A stretch of 64,000 bases of DNA, from positions 56,455,206-56,519,205 of the forward strand of contig OW121743.1 in assembly GCA_933228675.1 (NCBI GenBank). The letters run 5' to 3'. This document shows positions 13,495 through 23,579 of this stretch, piece after piece. How positions within the stretch are numbered: position 1 is the first letter of the stretch; each line of letters opens with the position of its first letter. The notes under the pieces were generated by a model, which was given only the letters and a program-made list of their open reading frames with translations, had not been told where the DNA came from and did not search any database. Origin of the DNA: Stomorhina lunata (taxonomy: Eukaryota; Arthropoda; Insecta; Diptera; Rhiniidae). A program made the translations under genes and the position numbers.

Positions 13495-13498
<4 letters not shown>

Positions 13499-16070
13499 AT
13501 GTCTTAGTCTATGTCTTAGTCTATGTCTTAGTCTATGTCTTAGTCTATGTCTTAGTCTATGTCTTAGTCTATGTCTTAGTCTATGTCTTAGTCTATGTCT
13601 TAGTCTATGTCTTAGTCTATGTCTTAGTCTATGTCTTAGTCTATGTCTTAGTCTATGTCTTAGTCTATGTCTTAGTCTATGTCTTAGTCTATGTCTTAGT
13701 CTATGTCTTAGTCTATGTCTTAGTCTATGTCTTAGTCTATGTCTTAGTCTATGTCTTAGTCTATGTCTTAGTCTATGTCTTAGTCTATGTCTTAGTCTAT
13801 GTCTTAGTCTATGTCTTAGTCTATGTCTTAGTCTATGTCTTAGTCTATGTCTTAGTCTATGTCTTAGTCTATGTCTTAGTCTATGTCTTAGTCTATGTCT
13901 TAGTCTATGTCTTAGTCTATGTCTTAGTCTATGTCTTAGTCTATGTCTTAGTCTATGTCTTAGTCTATGTCTTAGTCTATGTCTTAGTCTATGTCTTAGT
14001 CTATGTCTTAGTCTATGTCTTAGTCTATGTCTTAGTCTATGTCTTAGTCTATGTCTTAGTCTATGTCTTAGTCTATGTCTTAGTCTATGTCTTAGTCTAT
14101 GTCTTAGTCTATGTCTTAGTCTATGTCTTAGTCTATGTCTTAGTCTATGTCTTAGTCTATGTCTTAGTCTATGTCTTAGTCTATGTCTTAGTCTATGTCT
14201 TAGTCTATGTCTTAGTCTATGTCTTAGTCTATGTCTTAGTCTATGTCTTAGTCTATGTCTTAGTCTATGTCTTAGTCTATGTCTTAGTCTATGTCTTAGT
14301 CTATGTCTTAGTCTATGTCTTAGTCTATGTCTTAGTCTATGTCTTAGTCTATGTCTTAGTCTATGTCTTAGTCTATGTCTTAGTCTATGTCTTAGTCTAT
14401 GTCTTAGTCTATGTCTTAGTCTATGTCTTAGTCTATGTCTTAGTCTATGTCTTAGTCTATGTCTTAGTCTATGTCTTAGTCTATGTCTTAGTCTATGTCT
14501 TAGTCTATGTCTTAGTCTATGTCTTAGTCTATGTCTTAGTCTATGTCTTAGTCTATGTCTTAGTCTATGTCTTAGTCTATGTCTTAGTCTATGTCTTAGT
14601 CTATGTCTTAGTCTATGTCTTAGTCTATGTCTTAGTCTATGTCTTAGTCTATGTCTTAGTCTATGTCTTAGTCTATGTCTTAGTCTATGTCTTAGTCTAT
14701 GTCTTAGTCTATGTCTTAGTCTATGTCTTAGTCTATGTCTTAGTCTATGTCTTAGTCTATGTCTTAGTCTATGTCTTAGTCTATGTCTTAGTCTATGTCT
14801 TAGTCTATGTCTTAGTCTATGTCTTAGTCTATGTCTTAGTCTATGTCTTAGTCTATGTCTTAGTCTATGTCTTAGTCTATGTCTTAGTCTATGTCTTAGT
14901 CTATGTCTTAGTCTATGTCTTAGTCTATGTCTTAGTCTATGTCTTAGTCTATGTCTTAGTCTATGTCTTAGTCTATGTCTTAGTCTATGTCTTAGTCTAT
15001 GTCTTAGTCTATGTCTTAGTCTATGTCTTAGTCTATGTCTTAGTCTATGTCTTAGTCTATGTCTTAGTCTATGTCTTAGTCTATGTCTTAGTCTATGTCT
15101 TAGTCTATGTCTTAGTCTATGTCTTAGTCTATGTCTTAGTCTATGTCTTAGTCTATGTCTTAGCCTATGTCTTAGTCTATGTCTTAGTCTATGTCTTAGT
15201 CTATGTCTTAGTCTATGTCTTAGTCTATGTCTTAGTCTATGTCTTAGTCTATGTCTTAGTCTATGTCTTAGTCTATGTCTTAGTCTATGTCTTAGTCTAT
15301 GTCTTAGTCTATGTCTTAGTCTATGTCTTAGTCTATGTCTTAGTCTATGTCTTAGTCTATGTCTTAGTCTATTTCTTAGTCTATTTCTTAGTCTATGTCT
15401 TAGTCTATATCTTAGTCTATGTCTTAATCTATGTCTTAGTCTATGTCTTAGTCTATGTCTTAGTCTATATCATAGTCTATGTCTTAGTCAATGTCTTAGT
15501 CTATGTCTTAGTCTATGTCTTAGTCTATGTCTTAGTCTATGTCTTAGTCTATTTCTTAGTCTATTTCTTAGTCTATGTCTTAGTCTATATCTTAGTCTAT
15601 GTCTTAATCTATGTCTTAGTCTATGTCTTAGTCTATGTCTTAGTCTATGTCTTAGTCTATGTCTTAGTCTATTTCTTAGTCTATTTCTTAGTCTATGTCT
15701 TAGTCTATATCTTAGTCTATGTCTTAATCTATGTCTTAGTCTATGTCTTAGTCTATGTCTTAGTCTATATCATAGTCTATGTCATAGTCAATGTCTTAGT
15801 CTATGTCTTAGTCTATGTCTTAGTCTATGTCTTAGTCTATGTCTTAGTCTATGTCTTAGTCTATGTCTTAGTCTATTCCATAGTCTACGCCTTAGTCTAT
15901 GTCTCAGCCTATGTCTTAGTCTATGTCTTAGTCTTTTCCATAGTCTATGTCTCAGTCTATGTCTTAGTCGATTTCATAGTCTATGTCTTAGTCTATTTAT
16001 GTCTTTGTATATGTCTTAGTCGATGTCTTAGTCTATTCCATAGTCTATTTCTCAGTCAATGTCTTTATCT
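13495..16070 (+). repeat. 12-bp satellite, right part of main array
   Basis: About 214 further copies of AGTCTATGTCTT. From about 13495 to 15160 the units are essentially identical. Then the variant cluster known from 12138 appears at 15371, 15551 and 15671, spaced by 15 and 10 units. The end (15870-16070) is degenerate. The long perfect middle beside the retrotransposon contrasts with the variable ends. Confidence 0.97.
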
Positions 16071-17008
16071 TTATTCAATTCTTTTTACATTTGCTTTTAT
16101 TACTTATGCAAATCTAAAGCTTTTCTGAACCAGTCTCGTAAGATTATAAATTTACTCATGCATTTAACTTCATTTTTGAAAGATCATTTTAATTTATAGT
16201 CAAGTTTCCTTGGACATTTCTGTCAGTTTTACTCCCTAAAACAAAAGTGTTGAAATTTAAATGAAATATTTTCTTTATATTAAAATAGTTTAATTTATTA
16301 ATATAAACTTAAGCCATTTATTACAAACATATGATACAGTAGAAATTTCAAATTAATAAATCTCAATATGTTTATAAATTAATCTGTTTCTTCACTCTAA
16401 GTAAGTGAAATCCGAACCCCAATCTACTAAATAAGTTATCCCCTACAAAAAGCAGCAACATTTTCAAACCAATTTCTAAACTTTTGTTTAAAAGTATTTT
16501 ATCTATTTGTTTTAATATTAAACTACAATATTTTGAAATGAAAATGTTAACAAAATGTGTTGAAATAATTTCGAAATAAAACTACAATTTTTGCAAACTG
16601 CAGCAAAAGCGATACATCTGTGCTTTTGAGTTTTTCCACACTTTTTTTGCTGACTTTTTTTTGCAAAAAAATGGGGAAACAACATATTTTTACCCTCTTT
16701 TTTAAAAGTTAAAGAAAAAGTTTTCTTTGGTTTTTGTTATTAAGGGTAATTGTGTTGAAAAAAAAGAAAATTGTTTTATTTTTTTTGTATAATTAATATG
16801 AGTTGGGAAAATTTTGTTACACTTTATTGTCAATATGATAAATGTGTTGAGGAAAATCGTTTAGGAAGAATTAAAAGAATTGAGCTATCAAACAATTGAC
16901 AACTTTTTATGGAAGGGGAAAACATAAAACTTAACTGGTAATAGATTTGTAATTTGAAAATAAATCTTAATGTCTGTCTCTTGTCGGCAGGATAAAACTT
17001 AACAAAAG
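16071..17008. other. Unique A+T-rich spacer
   Basis: About 940 bp with homopolymer T and A runs. I see no gene, RNA or recognisable transposon. Confidence 0.6.
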
Positions 17009-19412
17009 GTAAGTTTTTCTATAGAAAAAGTAAGTTTTTCTATAGAAAAAGTAAGTTTTTCTATAGAAAAAGTAAGTTTTTCTATAGAAAAGTAAGTTTT
17101 TCTATAGAAAAAGTAAGTTTTTCTATAGAAAAGTAAGTTTTTCTATAGAAAAAGTAAGTTTTTCTATAGAAAAAGTAAGTTTTTCTATAGAAAAAGTAAG
17201 TTTTTCTATAGAAAAAGTAAGTTTTTCTATAGAAAAAGTAAGTTTTTCTATAGAAAAAGTAAGTTTTTCTATAGAAAAAGTAAGTTTTTCTATAGAAAAA
17301 GTAAGTTTTTCTATAGAAAAAGTAAGTTTTTCTATAGAAAAAGTAAGTTTTTCTATAGAAAAAGTAAGTTTTTCTATAGAAAAAGTAAGTTTTTCTATAG
17401 AAAAAGTAAGTTTTTCTATAGAAACTATAGAAAAAGTAAGTTTTTCTATAGAAAAAGTAAGTTTTTCTATAGAAAAAGTAAGTTTTTCTATAGAAAAAGT
17501 AAGTTTTTCTATAGAAAAAGTAAGTTTTTCTATAGAAAAAGTAAGTTTTTCTATAGAAAAAGTAAGTTTTTCTATAGAAAAAGTAAGTTTTTCTATAGAA
17601 AAAGTAAGTTTTTCTATAGAAAAAGTAAGTTTTTCTATAGAAAAAGTAAGTTTTTCTATAGAAAAAGTAAGTTTTTCTATAGAAAAAGTAAGTTTTTCTA
17701 TAGAAAAAGTAAGTTTTTCTATAGAAAAAGTAAGTTTTTCTATAGAAAAAGTAAGTTTTTCTATAGAAAAAGTAAGTTTTTCTATAGAAAAAGTAAGTTT
17801 TTCTATAGAAAAAGTAAGGTTTTCTATAGAAAAAGTAAGTTTTTCTATAGAAAAAGTAAGTTTTTCTATAGAAAAAGTAAGTTTTTCTATAGAAAAAGTA
17901 AGTTTTTCTATAGAAAAAGTAAGTTTTTCTATAGAAAAAGTAAGTTTTTCTATAGAAAAAGTAAGTTTTTCTATAGAAAAAGTAAGTTTTTCTATAGAAA
18001 AAGTAAGTTTTTCTATAGAAAAAGTAAGTTTTTCTATAGAAAAAGTAAGTTTTTCTATAGAAAAAGTAAGTTTTTCTATAGAAAAAGTAAGTTTTTCTAT
18101 AGAAAAAGTAAATTTTTCTATAGAAAAAGTAAATTTTTCTATAGAAAAAGTAAATTTTTCTATAGAAAAAGTAAATTTTTCTATAGAAAAAGTAAATTTT
18201 TCTATAGAAAAAGTAAATTTTTCTATAGAAAAAGTAAGTTTTTCTATAGAAAAAGTAAGTTTTTCTATAGAAAAAGTAAGTTTTTCTATAGAAAAAGTAA
18301 GTTTTTCTATAGAAAAAGTAAGTTTTTGTATAGAAAAAGTAAGTTTTTCTATAGAAAAAGTAAGTTTTTGTATAGAAAAAGTAAGTTTTTGTATAGAAAA
18401 AGTAAGTTTTTCTATAGAAAAAGAAAGTTTTTCTTTAGAAAAAGTAAGTTTTTCTTTAGAAAAAGTAAGTTTTTCTTTAGAAAAAGTAAGTTTTTCTATA
18501 GAAAAAGTAAGTTTTTTTATAGAAAAAGTAAGTTTTTCTATAGAAAAAGTAAGTTTTTCTATAGAAAAAGTAAGTTTTTCTATAGAAAAAGTAAGTTTTT
18601 CTATAGAAAAAGTAAGTTTTTCTATAGAAAAAGTAAGTTTTTCTATAGAAAAAGTAAGTTTTTCTATAGAAAAAGTAAGTTTTTCTATAGAAAAAGTAAG
18701 TTTTTCTATAGAAAAAGTAAGTTTTTCTATAGAAAAAGTAAGGTTTTCTACAGAAAAAGTAAGTTTTTCTTTAGAAAAAGTAAGTTTTTCTTTAGAAAAA
18801 GTAAGTTTTTCTATAGAAAAAGTAAGTTTTTTTATAGAAAAAGTAAGTTTTTCTATAGAAAAAGTAAGTTTTTCTATAGAAAAAGTAAGTTTTTCTATAG
18901 AAAAAGTAAGTTTTTCTATAGAAAAAGTAAGTTTTTCTATAGAAAAAGTAAGTTTTTCTATAGAAAAAGTAAGTTTTTCTATAGAAAAAGTAAGTTTTTC
19001 AATAGAAAAAGTAAGTTTTTCTATAGAAAAAGTAAGTTTTTCTATAGAAAAAGTAAGTTTTTCTATAGAAAAAGTAAGTTTTTCTATAGAAAAAGTAAGT
19101 TTTTCTATAGAAAAAGTAAGTTTTTCTATAGAAAAAGTAAGTTTTTCTATAGAAAAAGTAAGTTTTTCTATAGAAAAAGTAAGTTTTTCTATAGAAAAAG
19201 TAAGTTTTTTTTTATATAAAAAAAGTAAGTTTTTCTATAGAAAAAGTAAGTTTTTCTATAGAAAAGGTAAGTTTTTCTATAGAAAAAGTAAGTTTTCCTA
19301 TAGAAAAAGTAAGTTTTTCTATAGAAAAAGTAAGTTTTTCTATAAAAAAAAGTAAGTTTTTCTATAAAAAAAGTAAGTTTTTCTATAAAAAAGTAAGTTT
19401 TTCTATAGAAAA
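17009..19412 (+). repeat. 21-bp satellite with CTATAG core and GTAAGT in each unit
   Basis: About 114 copies of a 21-bp unit made of AAAAAGTAAG followed by TTTTTCTATAG. It contains a 16-bp palindrome (T5-CTATAG-A5), related to the core of the 31-bp arrays but with a shorter linker. Subgroups of variant units occur: AAGTAAAT at about 18110-18230, and CTTTAG units near 18430-18480 and 18770-18800. Because 21 is divisible by three, the plus strand holds a 297-codon open frame of a seven-residue repeat (YRKSKFF). This frame is a by-product of the period. Each unit contains GTAAGT, the metazoan 5' splice-site consensus. Confidence 0.97.
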
Positions 19413-20485
19413 ATTACGTTTTTAGAGGTCCCATATAACCTCGCCATCGGTTGTTAGGTAGATACATTATTTAATTTTCTTCTACAGGCAATTTTATATG
19501 TTTTACATCGGCAGCGTGTTGATGCTATAGGATGCTGTGGTAACTAATAATATTAATAAACATTTCTAATTTTACTATTCCAGCTAAGCTTAACTTCTCT
19601 TTTTGGTCAGCTTAGGCAAAAATCATTTGTTTCCAAAAAACTTTATTTTTTTCAAATTTCCATCATTCATCAAATTTACTTTAACCATTAGAGAGAAAGA
19701 CGAACGAACAACCTTAAATGGCAAGACATAAAGTGAACATCGAAATACAATTAAGTTTTCGGTTTACTTTTGTGTAAAAATTTAACTTTATTATGTAAAG
19801 TTACGCTCTGCGGGTTCAAATACAAAAATAAACAAGAAAATGTTATGTCGAAACATGTTTTTGTTTGTTTCAGTAACTCAGGATGTAAGTTTTATTTTAT
19901 TTTCTATTACTTTTTCTTTTTCTCTAGTTATTTTTGCAATGCAACAACCGCATGTGGCAGTTTACGTTCTACAAATTGTTGGAAACGGAAATGTAATGGA
20001 GTTTTTGTTTTTCTATTTTTACCCTACACTAACATAAAAGGGAAATTTAAGCTTTTAAACATTGTTAGTATTGGGTATTAATAGATGTTTGTATTAGTCT
20101 TTAACTATTTCAGTTAAGACATTAAAATCAGACTAGTCTTAGTCTAAGACTAGTCTTAGTCTAAGTCTTGTCATTTCGTTTGTAATTTCCATATTATTGG
20201 CTCAAAAACCAAAAGGAATATACAGTTTGTCAAGTAATTGTTTGCATTAAACAAAAATAGTGAAAATGCAATTTAAATTTCGAAAATTTAACATCAAATC
20301 GTTTAATAACGCCTTTCGAAAATAATTTTCCAGACATTTTTTTTAAATTTAGGACAACTAATGCACACATTTATTTACAATACCTTTTATAACTTTAATT
20401 TTATTGGATAACACACAAAAAACATTATAAAATCGAAAATATAGCGGTAAATATGAACATTTGGTGTTATTTTTACTTATTGTGC
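19413..20485. other. Unique spacer
   Basis: About 1.1 kb. At 20130-20165 there is a small self-complementary patch of alternating GACTAGTCTTAGTC-like segments that recalls the 12-bp satellite. Two overlapping short open frames near 19770-20081 encode low-complexity, Phe-rich peptides without a recognisable domain, so I do not call a gene. Confidence 0.55.
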
Positions 20486-20715
20486 AAACATGTCAACCGC
20501 CGTGGTATAGCAGGTTAGTCATCCGCCTAGCATACCAGAGGCCCAAGTTCGATCCCTGGCCAGACTCACTTGAAAAAATAAATTTTCAAAAAAGCGGCGG
20601 TTCACCTCATAACTCAGCTAGCCACTGGTTATTGAGAATTAGGCTATGTAAAACTTCTCTAACTAATGCATTTGCCGTTCGGAGTCGTCGTTAAAACGTA
20701 GGTCCCTTTCAATGA
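20486..20715 (+). mobile_element. tRNA-derived SINE
   Basis: The head carries both halves of an internal RNA polymerase III promoter. The A box is TGGTATAGCAGG at 20503-20514 (11 of 12 positions of the consensus). The B box is GTTCGATCC at 20547-20555, about 33 bp further on. The B box sits in a T-arm-like hairpin in which CCAAG pairs with CCTGG at four of five positions around TTCGATC. The body ends with a segment containing GTTCGGAGTCG and GTAGGTCCC. I recognise this from abundant dipteran SINE tails, from memory and not by search. The exact 3' end and target-site duplication are not clear. Confidence 0.65.
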
Positions 20716-21599
20716 GTCTAAAACAGAGGTGCTCATTTCATACAGCAATTGATTATTGGCGGCACCCACCACTTTGTTATGCTCTTTGAATTCAGTTGTC
20801 TTTCAGACGGCAAACATGACACATGCTTAGCGGATGCTTTGCTTGTTTTTAAAAAACAGTGAGTAACAAAAGATCTTACCATTTCTTGATAAATAATGGA
20901 TTTGGTAATCCTCAATGCCTTTTGTGTTTAAAAATATTTAAAGGGTACTGGGATTATGTTATCAAAAGACATTATAGTGTTTTTATAGCGATATGCAAAA
21001 ATATAATGAAGATGACAAAAATTAGATTTCTTCCAAAAAGAAAAATATATATGTGAAAAAATTTAAATAATGGATAAAAGGGGAAATACATAATGATTAA
21101 AAATTTGATAAGATTCTTTAAAATAACAAATATTGTTATTTTAAACAAGTTTTTTTAATTACAATTTTATCAAAAATTTTCGTTAACTTTTGCGTTTTAC
21201 TGTATCTTTAAATTTGTTTTATTTTCTCACCAATACAAAAACATTTTGATTTTGGGCACCCTTGGTCTAAAAATAGAATCGGATGCAGCTCATTGTCTGA
21301 GAGAAGTACCCCTTGTTCCAATTGACGCCTTAAAAATTAAGTATATTTCTTTTTTTTATTGTTGTTGTTGCAATGCATTTATTTATTTAAATTTTTTTAC
21401 GACTTTTTGTAGTAAACAGTTACATTAACGGTATGTGTTAAACAAAATAAAGAAATTAAAACGATCTGAAGTTTAATTTTCGAAATTTAAATTGCATTTT
21501 CAATATTTTTTTTGAATGCAAACAATTACTTGACAAACTGTTTATAAAAATGGAGGGTTCGTTGGTAATTGAATCAGTTGAGAACGCCTGAACCGCTTT
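20716..21599. other. Unique spacer
   Basis: About 880 bp after the SINE. Short open frames at 20859-21056 and 21246-21428 show no domain. I see no other feature. Confidence 0.5.
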
Positions 21600-22731
21600 T
21601 GAAAATTTTTTCAACCTAACGATTGTTATATCCCAGTTTAGGTTGTTATGTAAAAAGAAATTGACCACATCCACTTTCAAAAATGTACCTTAATTTGGAA
21701 AACGGTTAAACCGATGTGGCTTATTTTTCTTCTGAATATTCGCAGTAGCTCAAGTTATTATTAAAGGAAAAATTTACCACTCCCATTTTTTTCAATTTAA
21801 CTAAAATCGGAAAACGTCTGGGCCGATTTGGTAAATTTTTCTTTTGCAGTTACTGCAAACATGTTAAAGATAATTTAGCCAGTTTGAGTTTTCAAAGAAT
21901 GAAAAAATTACCACGCCCATTTACACGCCCACTTTATTATTTCTTTAAAATCGGAAATGATTTGGCTAACTTTTCTTACAGATGTTAATAGCAATTTAAT
22001 TTGATTTGATTCAGAGAATTAAAAATTTGCCACGCCCTATTTAACACCTACTTCTACTCCCGCTATTTTCAATTTGTCTTAAATTGAGAACTAGCAGCAC
22101 CGATTTTAATAAGTTTTCTTCTGAATATTTTTAGCAATGCAATTTAAGTTTTTAGTGCAAGAAAAATTTACCACGCCCACTTTTTTCGATTTATCTAAAA
22201 CCGGCAAATGGCTAAACCGATTTGACTAATTGTTTTTACATATTCATAATAATACAATTTATGTTTTCAGAGAATGAACAATGAGAATGAACATTTTTAC
22301 GCCCACTTTTTTCACATTTTTTGCAACACCCTAATATACATATATAAAACTTAATGTTTGTCAGTATGTTCTTTATAGAATAGTAAACTATGAATTTGAT
22401 CATGTAATAATCATTAGCAAATTTTTCCCCATGAGCATATGAAGGGTCTAAACTGATGTGACCAGTTTCCGACAGTTGGCGCCACCAAAAATACTCCAAA
22501 TGAAAAAGCTAAAGACAGTAATTGGTACTTTTTGCTAAAAGGCTGAGCAGAACCAATAATGTGTAAAAAATATTTTTGGTACATTTTTACTTTAATCTAC
22601 ATACTACTCTTATAACAGTTCTTCCGGAAGAAAACTCATGTTATACTGGCAACATTATGACTAGCTAAAAATTTGTCTCGAAATGTTTATCATAAAACTC
22701 CGAGCAAGGCTCGGTAAACCAAGTACCTGGT
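21600..22731 (+). mobile_element. Degenerate tandem-repeat element (DINE-1/Helitron-like), copy 1
   Basis: Six diverged copies of a unit of about 127 bp, each with a TTACCACGCCCAC-like motif (near 21661, 21773, 21910, 22026, 22169 and 22294) and an AAAACCGAT-TTGGCTAA-like segment. These are followed by a unique tail. The tail ends with a stem-loop, CCGAGC-AAG-GCTCGG at 22700-22714, about 15 bp before CTGG at 22727-22730. A 3' hairpin followed by CTRR is how Helitron-type elements end. The last 60 bp match, as reverse complement, the end of the second element at 28803-28863. A GGCGCCACC motif near 22476 is also shared with it. Family assignment is inference, and the 5' end is undefined. Confidence 0.45.
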
Positions 22732-23278
22732 ACTTTTGAAGTTTCTATTAATACGTTTTAAAAATACAAAACAAACTGCTATAGAGTACTTGAGTTCCGA
22801 CTTGGAGGACAAAACTTTCTTACTTTTTTTTGTATTTCCTAGTAGATTTCGCATTAAGAGGAAAGAGATTTTTATATGTGTGAACATTTGTATTTTATAA
22901 AGGGAATTTTTAGTAACAGGAACTCACTTTCTAAGCATTAGGGTATAGAAAACAGTGGAACGCCAAAGTAACTAGTGTTAATAAAGTTCCAAAGATGGGA
23001 GAGAGTAAACCGGATGTTTGTGGATAGGAATACTTGTTTATTGCAACAGAAGCAGCTGCTTTTAAACCAAAATATTATGTTCAATTTTTTTTCTCAAACT
23101 CTAAAACATTTTGAGGATTAAGGACTTCTCATATATTAAAGATAATTTGGAATTTAAAACTAAAGTGATTGATAGGTTTTGAGATTTTAATATTTAGTAT
23201 TAAAAGGAATAAAAACTACTGTTTTACACATAAAAATTATTTTCCTTAACACTGGAAAGTGCTATTTAAATAAAATTA
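22732..23278. other. Unique spacer
   Basis: About 550 bp between the copy-1 tandem-repeat element and the MITE. No gene or repeat recognised. Confidence 0.5.
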
Positions 23279-23480
23279 AAATGCCCCTATTGCCGTTCTC
23301 AACTCAGTTTGGTTGTCTGACAGTCGATCGAACTTTCACTTAACCAAATTTTCTTTTGATATTGCGGAACTAAAAACCGTTGAGTTCCGCTATATGAAAA
23401 AATAATTTGGTTAAGCGAAAGTTGGATCAATCGAAAGACGACCAAATTGAGTTGAGTTGAGAACGGCAATAGGGGCATTT
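23279..23480. mobile_element. Foldback MITE with about 80-bp terminal inverted repeats
   Basis: A nearly complete palindrome of about 200 bp. The left end AAATGCCCCTATTGCCG reads identically for 28 bases on the minus strand from the right end. Similarity then continues for about 80 bp with one 5-bp ACTCA duplication and a few substitutions. The centre has a second inverted pair, GCGGAACT and AGTTCCGC, around a short loop. TA lies directly outside the left end and overlaps the right end, compatible with a TA target, but the exact ends cannot be fixed. There is no coding capacity. It lies 100 bp beyond the stop codon of the acyl-CoA synthetase gene and just past its polyadenylation signal. Confidence 0.85.
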
Positions 23481-23514
23481 AGTACAAAAATTCAACAATT
23501 TTGTTTAAAATGTC

Positions 23515-23520
23515 TTTATT
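23515..23520 (-). terminator. Polyadenylation signal AATAAA
   Basis: AATAAA on the minus strand, 60 bp after the stop codon of the acyl-CoA synthetase gene. This is the expected distance for a short insect 3' UTR. The only competing evidence is that A+T-rich DNA produces this hexamer by chance. Confidence 0.55.
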
Positions 23521-23579
23521 AACAATATTTTAAGTATATTTAAATAAATATTTTCCTTAAATTCTTATAAGTACATATA

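Noticed and set aside
18326..19219. 297-codon open frame of YRKSKFF repeats
   Set aside because: The 21-bp period is a multiple of three, so one frame is open automatically. The frame opens and closes at array irregularities.
20486..20560. Functional tRNA gene
   Set aside because: A and B boxes and a T-arm are present, but acceptor and anticodon stems do not pair properly and a SINE body follows.
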